Assembly (NCBI GenBank): GCA_022661535.1
Contig: JAKULF010000007.1
Span: 2,666,001 to 2,730,000 of the forward strand
Origin: Eutypa lata
Taxonomy: Eukaryota; Ascomycota; Sordariomycetes; Xylariales; Diatrypaceae
Length of the DNA: 64,000 bases
Reading direction: 5' to 3'
Shown: positions 24,142 to 36,459 of the stretch, piece by piece
Numbering within the stretch: the stretch's first letter is position 1
Layout of the letters: each line of letters starts with the position of its first letter
The notes under the pieces: generated by a model
Told to the model about the DNA's origin: nothing
The model's database searches: none
Seen by the model: only the letters and a program-made list of their open reading frames with translations
Translations under genes and position numbers: made by a program

Positions 24142-26997
24142 GTTGTCGGTGATAGATAGGTAGGTGGTAAATAGTCGACTTCGGTGATGTTTTAACTGTC
24201 GAATTGCTACGTTGTAGGTAGAAAGGAAGTTGGAAGTTAGCCTAGAAGTCTTAAGAAGGCGAAAATAAAATAGGGAGAGAAAAAATTCTACTGAATGCAA
24301 TTGGCGTTTGCAAGGGTAGCGTCCCTTGCCTGCAGTAGTACCTTAGAGGCTACTAGGTAGGTAGGTAGTAGGTAGTGAGATGGTTCGGTTAAGGGAAATA
24401 CTTAGGTTAAGCAGGTAAGTAGGTATCCCAACATACAAATTGTAAACGGTTCAATTGGTTTGCAACGGCGCAAAACGATTTGTTTGATGGTTTCGAATAG
24501 TGGTATCAGTGCTTTGCTTTGCTTTTATCTGATCTGGTCTGGTCTCGTTGGTTATGTTGTTTAAACAAACGGAACAAATGAATGGTAAATGGCCAGATGA
24601 ATGAGATAGTGGGATGGATGTGTAGATGGGTATGGGTATGGTGGGGTGAATCGGGATGGAGGGGTCTAGAGTTTGCCCAGATGAAGGTATTCAATTGATT
24701 GAGGTACAAAAATACTGATTAGATCAAGTATTTCACCCACAGATACTTCGTAGGTGTACCTAAATGAGATATAGCGCCGGATTCGTGTATCGGGGTTGAG
24801 CATGCCAGCCTTTGATTGGTCAGAGGAACTCCGGTAGAACCGCGGCCTTCGTAGTTTCAAGATGAGGAGGCAAAGTTATTGCATAATCTGATATCATGAA
24901 GTAAATATTTCCGTCAAGCTATTGTAAATTTGCTAGAGCTATACATTTTGAACTTATAAGTAATTATGTTAAAGTGCTATGTAAATCTAGAATAATCAAT
25001 CCCTGCTTATGTATTACTATCCAGCTATCTAAAGATGGATCTTACTGAAATAACTAGAAGAGGAAGAGGGTTCCGTGAAGGGAATATTCCGCAACTCCCT
25101 GCATGCGCGAAATCTTTTGTCTACCTGAATACTTAAGTGCGATAGCTGGAGATCCTTGAAATCTGACCGGGGAGAGGAGGCGAAGCGATATGTACATATG
25201 AGAAATTCTTAATATGTAGCAGGTGGAATCTCGATTTGCGGAGCCTTTTCTTTTTTCCCATTTCTCTCTTATATTAATGCCGGACATTTAACGTTCTGCC
25301 GTTAGCACCGCTCATAAATTTCTACCTAGCACCTGCACTATAGAGAGTATCGGAAAATGGCCAGAAAAAGAATTGTGGGTGCAGAGATTGTGGTGAAGCG
25401 AAAAATCCCATTGCCGAAAATAGAGCCAATCACCTGGTTAATGTGACACGTGCAGCGATCGTTCCTGCTTTTTTAGATCTACCAGTTTGCCATGTAAAAC
25501 AGCAAAAGGCTTGGAGTTGTTTGATACCATGACCATCCCCACTCCCTTGAACATATTAAGTATATATATACGCCTATTGGCTATATACAATCCGCATCCA
25601 TAAGGACACCCAAGTAGGAAAGTATGTAGATATGAGTTTAACTTATAACATATACCTCACATAATAAGATATAGTATGCGTGGTGGATACTGTTTTATTC
25701 TATCTGTAAGCTGCCTATATATAGGTGCCGTATTCTTAGATGTGCTATAGAAGCACGGCAGCAGCTTTTGTTTTTTAAGTATTGGGTCTCTCGGCGCAGC
25801 TAGACCAGAACTATACGAATAGCAAATATCCAAATTATGTCTCTGTTTTACTACTTTAACATATTTAGTATGTGACAAGCAACAAATGATACATTATAGT
25901 ATCAAGATCATCATTGGGTGATCTTTGGGTCGGTGGGCTATATACACTGGTCTACGATTGCCAAACAACACATTAATGAGATGCTCTCCGCCGTATCCTT
26001 GTATTCTGAGGCGGCCCGAATCTCCAACATCCCAGGACCAGCTCTCTGATGGTTCCGAAAGAAAGAAATAAAGGTCTGAAGTCGGAAGATAAGTACGCCA
26101 GAAAATAAATCCATAATGGATGCAACGAAATTCATCTAACCAAGCGGAAGACAGCCGTCCGAACGATGTTACAACCATGGGTTCGTTCGTTTGGTGGTGT
26201 GGTCCCTGCAGAAAGTAACCCCTGACAAACCTTAAGAGGCATGAGGGTCGGTATCAGAGAGGTGCATTTGCTATTATCGAGCCAATGGAAATAGATTCGT
26301 AGTTCTAGCACGAGAATTCAGCCTGTCATTACTTACATAGGTAGGTATGTAAGTAAGGGATGGATATTGGAGATCCGGTGATCTAATTAGCAAGCGATCA
26401 GACTGGCAGACTGGACAGAATTACCTATTGCTTGCATAGAACTGCCAAGTCTAGACCTAGCTGGTTTCTAGGCACCTAACGTCAAATACCCAATGTCAGC
26501 ATTATCTAGATGCCTCTTAATACATATACCTAGGCATAGCTAAGTAAGTGATATGAATAAACCTCTATTGATATTGCGTGGAAATGCATTACCAAACCCA
26601 AATGTAGAATCATGGATAACAGCTTTTGCCAAGCCGGGAAGGGTCGAGGTGAGGGGTGAAGATTGAGTGGTACAGTGGGGTTCAGTAGATCCGGGGTCGC
26701 GATTGCACAGGCCAACTTAGTTATGTATGTATGCAACAATAGTTACCTACGAAATAGGTAGTGCAATTCAATTAACTAAGGGACGAGGAAAGTCGCGTCT
26801 AAACTTCAGTAAAGTAAAGCGCGTCACCGTCACCAATACGTAGGACCTACTGCGTGTGTCATATTCCCGAGATAATCTATTTCAAACTCCATACTTACAA
26901 ATTAACTTGTAACTTAGAAGTCTAGCTATCAGAAGGGCTACTTGTATTACAACGAAGCTCTTGGTGAGCATGTAGATCTCAGGTAACTAGGAGCCGG
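24142..26997. other. Divergent intergenic region between gis2 and sae2
   Basis: About 2.9 kb holding two divergent promoters. There is no convincing gene. The frames at 25894-26178 and 25657-25878 (-) match nothing recognised and have no good splice partners. AGGTAGGTAGTAGGTAG repeats lie near 24350-24380, and an ATATATAT run is near 25560. Confidence 0.55.
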
Positions 26998-29393
26998 ATG
27001 GAGAACTGGTTCAGGGATGTGGGCAAACCTGCCCTGTTCGAAGCTTTCACGGCCGCATGTGACCAAGTAGGCGGCAACTTTGACAACAGTACGTTGAACT
27101 CTACGGTATTCATAGTATTTCACCGAGATCTTTCTAACAAAATGTGCAAGCAGATACTAAGGAACTCATTCGGGATAATGCACGCCTTCAGGCCGAGCTC
27201 GAGCCGCTTAAGACCAAGGCAGCAAGCGTAGAACGGTTACAAGACGAGAACCAGTTACTTAGAGAAGAAATTCGGAACCTAGAAGTCGCAAACGAGAAGT
27301 CAAGATCTAAGACAGATTCATCCAGAAGCCGCGAAAATACCACACCCACTCCATCTCTAAGTCGTAGTAGTAGAACACCTCTAGCACCTAGATCTACCAA
27401 CGAACCTACCCCTCTCAAGAAGCCACCGAAACATAAACGATCCGATATAGACAAGTTGGAGCTACCTGAATTAAGAGAAGAGTACGTGAGATTAGAAGGC
27501 AGTTATGACAAGCTGCATGAGAAGTACCTGGAGGCTTTGAATGCCCGGACTGAATTGGAACACCGTCTCCGAGAAAAGATCAAGAATATCGATCAATGGA
27601 CGACACACGCGAACAAGCTCGAAGCACAAAGCAAGAAGCGCCTTCAGAAAGTGAAGAGATTGGAAGCCCAGCTGGCTTCTGTCGGCGAAAACCCTGCTGG
27701 CTCTATAGCTAGCTTCTCTTCAGACACGTCTGACATCGCGCTGACAACAAGCGAACGAAAACCTCAAGTTCCGTCTATAGGCCGCCAGGACTCGGGAGAA
27801 TCTACACAAATATCTACGCGGGAAAGTTCTCATGAGAAAGAAGTTCCATCTCTACCTCCTTTACCTGAGAATAGAGACGGTCCCCAGAACACGGTAACCA
27901 TCAAGCAGGAACCATCATCGGATGCACCAGTCATAGTATCCGAACGTTCCGTACGAAAAAGGAGGCGAGAGGATGATGATGTCGACCGCGCACCAGTCAG
28001 AGTGCGAGTAAAATATGAGGAGGGCTCCGACCCAATGGTTTTTGAGGAGCGGAGAAACTTAGCACCACAAGAAAGCATGGATTTTGACGTTGAAGTACCT
28101 CATGTGCAGACACCGAGGAAAAACAGGTTGAGACAGTTGCAAGAGGGCGACGATATGGACACACCTGAGCCTCTACGGCTACAATACAGTACTGCTCGCT
28201 CAAATCTACGAAACAATCAACAGGTGGCTTTGTCCAGGCCACAGACAACTATACCCCTAGAACCACAACCAGCAGAAGACACTGGGTCAGTTAACGGACG
28301 TGAGAAGCAGCGGAGTATAAGCAATGCATCTACTCTACGACCTTTAGATCCAAATGAGTTCCCAAACAGAACAAGCAGTGGTTCGAAGGCAAAAAGTCGA
28401 CCTCAACTACCTTATCCCTTCTGGTTGGAAGACGGAATTGATCGCTTTGTCGAGGACGACGATCAGTATCAAGCATCGAGGGCCTCTAGGTCTTTGAGTA
28501 GAACTGCCGCGCCATCAGCAGCTGTACGAGCCAAAGATCTACCTACATCCGAGCTACGAGATATAGACTTACGACTTCCGCCGAAGCGCGAGCTCCCATT
28601 CGGCAAGGACCCATCGCGGAAAGCGAGCGAAAATCTACTGCGGCAAGCCAAGAGCCCGGCTGCCCTCCCTACAACCAAGCGAACCACCACGACAACCGCC
28701 ACCGCTGCGGTCCAGCCCAAGCGCAAACCCGGCGACGGCATGGCCATCAGCCCATCGCCGGCGCCGACGCGCACCTCTAGCAGAGCCAACGTCAACAACA
28801 CCGGCGGCGGTGGTGATGGTAGTAGTGGTGGTGGCGCCGCTGCTAAGGACAAAAGGACGCCGCTGCGCGACCGAGAGCTATCGCAGCTGCGGCTTGACGA
28901 CTTCCGGGTGAACCCGGCGACGAACGACGGGTATACGTACGCGTTCACGGACGTAGTGCGGAACCAGGGGGAGCGGGCGACGGCACTCGTGGGCTGCGTG
29001 CGCGAGTCCTGCTGCGGGCCGCAGTTCCGGGCCCTGGCGCGAGCGGAGCGGCCGACGGAGGGGCCCGTCGCCTTCCGCGCCCTGCTCGAGTCCTATCTGG
29101 GCGACGACCTGGCGCGGCGCCAGCTGCCGCGCATGTCGGACGCGCAGAAGGAGGACCTCTGGCTCGAGGCGAAGACGCGCCAGCTCGCCGATGCCCACGG
29201 CCGTTGCCGCCACAGGTACCAGCGCATGCCTTCCCCCCCGGGGTACTGGCGCACCGACTTCCCGAGCACGCAGGAGCGCGACGAGGATAGGGCTGCCGGC
29301 CGCAGGATGGAGGCCGAGATGATACAGGAGAGGTATCGGGAGGCTATGAGGGGTGGTGGGAGGTGGTTGTTTAGGGATGAGCTGGGTGCATAG
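26998..29393 (+). CDS. sae2: DNA-end-resection factor of the Sae2/Ctp1/CtIP family
   Basis: Two exons: 26998-27088 and 27154-29393, 776 aa. Sae2/Ctp1/CtIP proteins activate the Mre11-Rad50 nuclease to start resection of DNA double-strand breaks in mitosis and meiosis. The N-terminus is a coiled coil (about residues 30-75, ENQLLREEIRNLEVANE), and a second coil lies near 115-175. These regions mediate oligomerisation in the family. The middle is disordered, Ser/Arg/Pro-rich and carries SP/TP sites that could be kinase targets. The diagnostic C-terminal SAE2 domain runs from about 610 to 740. It has LDDFRVNP, then CCGPQFRALA near 650, then the RCRHRYQRMPSPPGYW and DFPSTQE block near 712-735. Last-exon codons become strongly GC-rich over this domain. 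The intron has a tandem CAAGCAG acceptor, so one extra residue may be included in some transcripts. Confidence 0.92.
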
Positions 29394-30609
29394 GGAGGTT
29401 AATTAACTAGGTGTGTACGCATGTTATACATGCATACTACCTACACATGCGGCGTTATCGGTTTGCTTTGCTTCTTCATCATGGCTAGGTACCTAGGGAA
29501 ACTATCGGGAGATGGAGATGAATGCCGGGATGGTCGCAAGAGGGCTGGGAGTCGGCATAGAGGGAAAGAAGCAATCTTCAAATCAGTGGGATCAGGCGCA
29601 ATTCAGCATTGGGGCATACATAGATAGACGCATTGCTTCACAAGCATTAAACTACAGTTCTCCAAAACGCTTACTCGCACCCATAAAAAAACTTATTCTT
29701 ACTTATATCTAAACTGTATTTGGACGCACCCAAATCACTACTACCACTACCTACAAAAAGAGGTAATTGGATTAGGCGGATAATTGTTGTTCTGGACTAG
29801 GTTACACTGAGCTCAGCAACCCACTTGAAATACCATGTATTGTACAATGCCTCGCACCTTCCAAATTGCATACCTGCCCAACACCTTCACAACGCAACAA
29901 AAAATATATAAATAAATGGGAAGGCTCGTACCGCCCCCCTAAAACCCGGAGCTTAACCTTAACCTTAAACTAACACCTAACCTTAATTAACTTTAACCTT
30001 AATCCTAACCGCGCTGCGCGCCGACGTTGTTAAGGTAGTAACTTAAAGGTGGTAATAGGTAACTAGGGTGTGCGGTGGTGATGCAAGTGTTGTTCAGTGG
30101 ATTTAAAGGTGTAAGGGGGGTGCTATGGGGTGCTATGGGGTGCACATGTGGCTTGGTGTGGTCAGTGTAGATATATGTGCCTTTCGCTTTTGAGGGGACA
30201 GATCGTAACTTGCACTGTCGTACGTAGCTTTAGGAGTGTTGCTTTTCTTCTTTTTCTTATGAAAATTGAACCATGCATGCCTCATTTACATTGGGGAAAC
30301 CCATATCAGCCAGCTATCCTTTATCCTAAGTGCATACATAGGTTGCCTCTTGAGGACAAGAAGATAGATAGCAAGGTAGGATTCCCTATGTCGACAGGCA
30401 CTGTTCAAATTAATATAAAAGAAGCTACTTTTAAGCAGTATTATGATTAAGGCCAGTCAGTCTAGGAGTACAGAGAAAGCAGTTGTATGAAGTTTGGAGC
30501 GTTGGGAATTTTATAAAAATAAACCCAAAACCAAAAACAACACAACTTGATTGATACCCAAAGGGGAGAGCAAAAAAGGACAAAAAAGAAACAGGATTTA
30601 GCTGTCGTC
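29394..30609. other. Intergenic region between sae2 and the tRNA gene
   Basis: No protein gene is supported. It contains an AACCTT-rich array at 29953-30010. Near its right end are A-runs on the + strand (30572-30577 and 30582-30587). On the minus strand these are T6 runs just past the tRNA 3' end and should serve as Pol III terminators. Confidence 0.6.
29953..30010. repeat. Degenerate AACCTT/ACCTAA telomere-like short array
   Basis: About ten irregular units of the type TTAACC, CTTAACC and CCTAACC in 58 bases. It resembles a degenerate telomeric CCCTAA strand but contains no run of exact CCCTAA units. It may be a relic interstitial telomere-like tract or only a simple repeat. Confidence 0.55.
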
Positions 30610-30705
30610 TGGACGCTGTGGGAATTGAACCCACGACCTTTCACATAAGCGCATCTATTCTGAGAATGATGCGAAGCGAAAATCATACCCCTAGACCAAG
30701 CGCCC
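30610..30705 (-). tRNA. tRNA-Ala (anticodon CGC) with a 24-nt intron
   Basis: Read on the minus strand, the gene folds into a full cloverleaf. The acceptor stem GGGCGCT pairs with AGCGTCC, including a G3:U70 pair, the alanine identity element, and the discriminator is A73. The anticodon stem TTCGC pairs with GTGAA. The T arm is GTGGG-TTCAATT-CCCAC with a five-base variable loop. The anticodon at 30673-30671 is CGC, reading GCG. The intron at 30669-30646 follows position 37, the canonical site. It contains GATGCG, which can pair with CGCATC of the anticodon loop, as expected for a eukaryotic pre-tRNA. The D-arm (GGTCTAGGGGTATGAT) looks like proline or glycine tRNAs, so a proline-derived tRNA was considered. 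G3:U70 and the anticodon favour alanine. T-runs follow at 30587-30582. Confidence 0.88.
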
Positions 30706-33330
30706 GGTCAGGCTGATTCAGCTCGTATAAGCAAGATAGGAATTATTCTAGATTATACTTCGTGTAGCCCCTGAGCTTGGTTACCCACCTACCCACTTAG
30801 TGCGCTCTTATTGTGTGACTACGACGTTGAATTTGCCGTTAACGTAGCATAGGGGGCGCGTAGGGGGGCGGTTGTAAGCTGCCTATGTCCACCATAGATA
30901 GGTTGTTATCCATATCTAAGTTCAAATCCCTTTCTGCAGCATTTGATGACCTGTGGTTTATTTAAGTAAGTAGGTAATTATAGACAGTTACATGTAGAAC
31001 CGAACGTGTTGTCTAAAAAAGTACCTCCAAAAGATAGGTATTGCTGTAATGATCACAACTCCAAGACACCCTTGCCCTGGAGGGGAAAGCTACTCTTATT
31101 ACCTCAAATCTTCGTTTGGGACTAGATGAAATGCCTTATATACCTGGCACACACCAAACATCAGTTCTACCAGAAATGCCTCCAGTACCTAATGGTTTTG
31201 ACAATGGAATATCAAATAGCCGGTACATACGTACCATGAGATTTAGCATAGAAATCCTCTCAGATCGCACATTACGAACCAGATTTCGAGAAGCAACTTG
31301 GAAAACTCACGAACAGAGAGATATAATGAACGTACTTTATAAAGTGTTTATATTACGATGACTCGCGCCTGAATTAATAGATGCCTATCGTTTATTTGAT
31401 ACACTAGGTGGATATGATATACTAGTGCCGTAGTTGTTGGCATGCTAAACAATTTGATGGTTTTCTAATCTACTACTTCCTACATAATACACGGGGACTC
31501 TTCTAATATGAAAACAGCTTCCGTTCTCTATAGAAGTAGGTCCCAGAGCTTCAATACAGCGCTAAATCTGGAAACAACTGGGCCGATCTCCTATCCAGGG
31601 GCATATTAAATATTAATGGCCCTTGGTGATAAAAGCCAAGATGTCAAACAACGAAACTCCATCGTCGCCATGATGAGTGTTCACGATAAGTTCAAACCTT
31701 ATAAATAAAGGCTTAACTGAGGGTCTTAGTGAATTAATCAAAGTTGGGTATTAGCCAATATCCCTACATATTTATGAGTTGGTTTTATAGGGCTGCTTAA
31801 CACCTGAATGAATGTCACCTATTGTAGTATCAAGAATAAAGGTCCAGCGGTCCGGACTAAGTATGTTCTATGGATCAAGGTCGTAGGAGGTCCCGCATTC
31901 GATGTTGGCGCCCTATCATCATCGAACCCAATGAAGTCTACGTTGTCGAAGGTTCCTCCCGAAGTTGGCTGTAAGGTATGGCGAGCAGCCTAGGTTCATC
32001 GATCCCATAGATGATTGGAGAGTTTAGAGAGAAGTTTAATGTATGGCACGGCCAGATGTGATAAACTCCCACAGAGTCTTAGAATAGGTACGCCCACTCC
32101 GGCCAGACTTCGACATGCGGCGTGCAGCAATGCTTAGTTAGCATCCGCACGGGGTGCCCAGCTAAAAGAGTAGGAAAAAAAACCAGTATAGTCCAATATA
32201 TTTCCACGAGCCCGTAAGTCATTTGATCGTGTCGCTTCGCTATCATCGAGTCTAACGCCTAGCTAGCTAGCTGTATGCCACAAAGCCGCCTTCAACAGGT
32301 TCTTTCTTTGAACTTGCTAAGAAGTCCTGAGTTCAATGACAATGGAGTACGAAGGTCGAGGCTCTAAACTAATTACTTGGTAGATGTTATACCTACTACG
32401 CGTTAGGAAGGGCTTACCTTTTGAATCCTCGGGGGAGGGGTGTTGTGCTTAGGTCCAAGGAGGTCATGCAAGGTCAACATAAGTATCTAAGGTAGTTAGT
32501 TAGATCCAATCGAGGTTTGTTGGATATGAGTGGAATTACAAGTGTGGATATACGAAGATCATCAAGATCTGTTTATTCCGACTAGGTCTTTCATAGTACT
32601 GATCGCGAGGCAGACAGATATGTATATAACTACATATACCATGTTCCTACGTATACGAGCAAGAGTAAACACTAAAGAGAACCCTGAGACCATAACCTGC
32701 TTTTCTCTCATGGACCAACATCTCTCGACTTTTGTATAGAAACTAGGTAATCTACAATACATAGGCTATGACATAGAAACTCCGCTCTGAAGGTGGTGGT
32801 GAACTACTGCTATGCTACTCTTGCAGGAGGAGCTAAGGGCTATGGGTATCAGATATATATGTTTTTTTCTCTCTTTTTTCTTCTTTCAAGAGAATGAAGA
32901 AAACCCGGGGTATCTGAACCTCTTCCGACAGCTAACTGACACCCATGTTCCCCCCCTCCAAGAAAAACTCCTCATAAATGCCCTTTTTCTGTCTTTTTGT
33001 TTTTTTGAGTACATGTCGAAAGTAATCCCTCGTACCATCGTGAAGTATACCATTTATACCATTCGTAGACCATCAAAGAGGAATGACCACATCATACCTT
33101 GCCCCAACTTTTCAAGATGCTTTTTAACGCTGAACGCTATGCAGCGGGTGACCATAGGAGCGCCACCAAAATCATTTCAACATGCATACTCGTATTTCCC
33201 CCACATATCATATCTGACGCTGTTTAGACGCCTCGAACTGTTTTCACCAACCACACCTTCACATTTTCCTGTTCGCCCAGCTCTTTTATATGATATATAC
33301 CCCCCCCCCTCATACTATTCGTTGGCCTTT
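30706..33330. other. Gene-poor region between the tRNA and ubp3
   Basis: No supported gene. A short open frame at 31116-31361 (+) has no recognisable domain and no clear extension. Much of the frame at 32812-33768 (+) is antisense to ubp3 and is not accepted. The sequence is moderately A+T-rich with poly-T and poly-C runs near 32870, 33000 and 33300, the last close to the ubp3 3' end. Confidence 0.55.
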
Positions 33331-36300
33331 TCAAACACGCTGGTAGAACAACAAGTATGCGACTTTGTTGTCCTTGATGTTGTCTCTAGCTGGTTTCCCT
33401 TTCGGGATTCCAGCATTGGTAGCACCGTTCACAACACTGCTCCATTTCTTCGCTCCATTAATAGGTGCGCTGACCTCGTTCCATCCGTCTCCATCACCGG
33501 TCTCGTCTTCTCCAATACCCTCAAATCGGTTGCCAGAACTGCTGGCCGCAGTATCCTTCTTGTGCTCTGGTGTTGGCACCGCTTTAGGATCTTCCTCAAC
33601 CCCTCCTTCAGCAACGTCATCACTTCTAACGCGTCGGATGACCGTGTCGTCAAGACGGATCCATTCGCGTCCATCTTGTCGCCGGAGGTCGACGGTGTAA
33701 TGGCCGCCGCTTGCGTTCTTTCCATGATGATAAACGGCAGCAATGAGCTTGTACTTAGGGAAGCCTGAACCTTCTGTAACGAAGCTGTTTCTCTTCTGCC
33801 GGGAGAATATTTCCTTTGGAAGTTCCAGTTCCAAGGGGTAACCAATCTTCTTCCAAATCTTCACTGTCCCTGTTCCCTCGGCATCGAATTGGAAACGCTT
33901 CAGGTGTAGGATCAAGACAGGTGGAAGAGATTCGAGGAATACTTGCTTAGTAGCTACAGCATCCTTTCCCCTGGGGGAACCAAAATCGCCATTCAAGGTC
34001 TCAGGCTTTGTCAGCCCTTTCAAAGCATCAACGATGTTGCGAATTTGAGGGGCACCAATGTCAAGTTGCAGCGGTTGGAAAGGTTCAAGAGTAACGGAAT
34101 CCTTCAAACCCGATACTCGCAACTCTGAACGCAATTGACCACCGAATATCTTCGTGATCGGGGAAGAGGCGACTGGGTGACCTGAAGACCGTGTCACGGC
34201 CGCACGCTGTTTTCGGCCTACTTCTAACCAGTCACTGGAGTCCGTAGCACTAGTAGGGGACGATGGCGCTGGTGTAGCATTCGAGGAGTTCACTGCAGTA
34301 GTCGTGGACGAGTCGGAGACATGTCGCATCACATGGGCGCATTCGTCGTGGAGGGCTTCTAAGAGAAACCCAAGGAATTCCTCAGCGTCTTGTTGGTGTC
34401 CGCGCTGTCATAACGTTAGCTAGTTAATCAGTCGCACGCCGATAGGTAGCAGGCTTCTTACTCTCATGCTTGCAAACCTAGGAAGCTTCCTTATGGCTTC
34501 GTAGACAAATTCAGGCGTGAACGGTTCACCGTACTGCTCAAGCTCTTCGTTTTTCAATCTTCTCCGCAACTGATCGACGGATACTGCAGAATCAATTACT
34601 TTATACTCGCCCATGAAGTTTACCCTAAATAGAGGTCTTCGTTAGTTTCAGGGTCGATGTAAAAGTAGGACGAGAATTAACGACTCACATGGCGTCAACT
34701 AGAGGTGTTTCACTCTTAAAACTATACGCGGCCTTCTTGCTGACCTGATCCAAAAAGTCATAGAACGGAATGCAGAAAATAAGAACTTGTAGAACCTATA
34801 TATCATCAGTCATCGCTACTCTTATTATAGTGCAAGAGAAAAAAGAAAGACGGGACTTACTGAGTTCATATAACACATGTTACCAGTGTTAATTAGACCT
34901 CTAGGTTCTAAGAAAGCAGTTTTGTGCCCACCACTGACGCGATATGCTCGTAGGGCTTCAGCCAATGAAGAGGCGTTTGCCTTCGCAAAGCCAGCACCAG
35001 GCAAGACCCCACTGCTTGTATCGGCGGCAGAGGCACCCCCGTTGACAGATCCAGCTGCGGCAGATCCAGTGGTACTGGTGCTTGCGGCCGGGCCAGCTGC
35101 TGAGGCTGTCTTTGCGAACAAACCAGTCCACAGCTTCGGGGCGGCCCTTACAGGAGCAGGCGCCGGTTCAGATTGCTCTTCTGATTGCGCCTTCTCCTCA
35201 GAAGGAGCCGCAGTCCCAGTAGGTTTGTCAAACGATGTTGATTGTGATGCTTGCTTTTGTTCAGGCGATGCTTCTTCAGAAGCTGATGTGCTCTTAGCCT
35301 CTTTGGCGTTTGCTTTTGGAATCACAGGGAGGACTGGAACAGCTGGGACTGCTGCGCGGGACGTAGCCTTGTTGGATTTAGGTGGCGTCGCGGTAGTGAC
35401 AGTACTAGTCTGGGCGGTGGAAACTGATGCAGGCGTAGCTTGTGAGGTAGACGATTTGGTTTCGGAGAGTAAAATCTGAGAGGAAGGCGTTTCAGGACCT
35501 TGAGCTCTCTCTGTCGTAGCGGTAGTCTCGGGCTTCGGAGTCTCAGGCAGAGGGGTGTCTGACGACTCTTCGATGTGCGATTCGCCAACATGTTGATTTG
35601 TAGGTAATTCTACTGAAGCAGCTTCAGACATATTCATAGGTCGCCTCCTTCTCGCCTTGGTTGCTCTGCTAGGGAATGGAAGTTCCGGTCGAGAAAGCCA
35701 TGGTAACTAAGGATATCTTGGTCAGCACGCCCTTCTATTTCGGGGGGGCGGGGGCGGGGAAGTATTAGCGTAACTTACAGGATATTTGAACGGGCCCTTA
35801 GTTGATCGCGTTTCAACTTCTGGGGAAGTCGGAGCCGGGGCTGGAGCTGGAGCCGGAGCTGGAGCCGGAGCAATCTCTCCCGTGTGTGGCGTCGGAGGTG
35901 TTGACTGAACCGCTGCAACCTGAGAGGACTGTGTTGAGGATGGTGTCTCGGGCACAAGAGCCTGAGTTGGAAGAGTGGGCGGAAGAGTAGGTGGCTGATA
36001 TAGCGGCGGGGTAGAGATAGCGGGAGATGGTTGCTGGGGAGGTCGTGAATAGGGCTGCGGAGGCGGTTGCATGCTAGAGGAGACAATAGGAGGATACTGT
36101 TGGTGTATGGCTGGTGGAGAACGTTGCGGATACGGGTTGTACGGCATGTAGTGGGCGGCAGGCATAGCACCATTCTGGTAATGAGGGGGCATTTGAGGGT
36201 AATAGCTGTTGGCGTAGGGATTCATGTAGCTATTTTGATACATAAGGTGTTGCTGTTGTTGATGGTGGTGCTGCTGTGAATGATGATATTGTTGCGGATG

Positions 36301-36459
36301 GGACGGATATTGCTGTGGTGGTGGCCGCCGTCGGCCACTGCCTGATCCGGTATGTGATCCTGAACCCAAATCTATCGGTCCTCTTCCACCAACTACAGCA
36401 CCTCCTCCGCCGATACTCCCCGGCATAGGCTGCCCAGCCGGCAGATGACTACCGTTCAT
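33331..36459 (-). CDS. ubp3: Ubiquitin carboxyl-terminal hydrolase, Ubp3/USP10 type
   Basis: Five exons: 36459-35779, 35706-34861, 34795-34689, 34624-34462 and 34404-33331, 956 aa. A cysteine protease that removes ubiquitin. Yeast Ubp3 with Bre5 acts on vesicle-coat and RNA polymerase substrates and in selective autophagy. The catalytic Cys box (GLINTGNMCYMNSVLQVL) has its Cys near residue 505 and spans the exon 2/3 junction. It is followed by the QQDAEEFLGFLLEALHDE block. The His box (GGHYTVDL ... WIRLDDTVIRRV) is near residue 834, and the protein ends with AYLLFYQRV. The N-terminal 230 residues are His/Gln/Pro/Tyr-rich and disordered, with an Ala-Pro dipeptide run near 205-217. A second disordered Ala/Ser/Thr region lies before the catalytic core. 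The domain order and the LINTGNMCYMNS wording favour Ubp3/USP10 over other USPs. All junctions keep frame. Confidence 0.92.

Noticed and set aside
25894..26178. 94-codon minus-strand frame
   Set aside because: No family match recognised and no exon structure that extends it.
30840..30960. Possible second tRNA next to tRNA-Ala (AAGTTCAAATCCC at about 30920)
   Set aside because: The T-loop-like word is present, but no acceptor or anticodon stem can be paired around it.
32812..33768. 318-codon open frame on the + strand
   Set aside because: Its second half is antisense to the ubp3 catalytic exon, and its first half is A+T-rich with poly-T coding. No domain.
34877..35479. 200-codon + strand frame rich in Ala/Gly/Val
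   Set aside because: Antisense to the disordered Ala/Ser/Thr region of ubp3.
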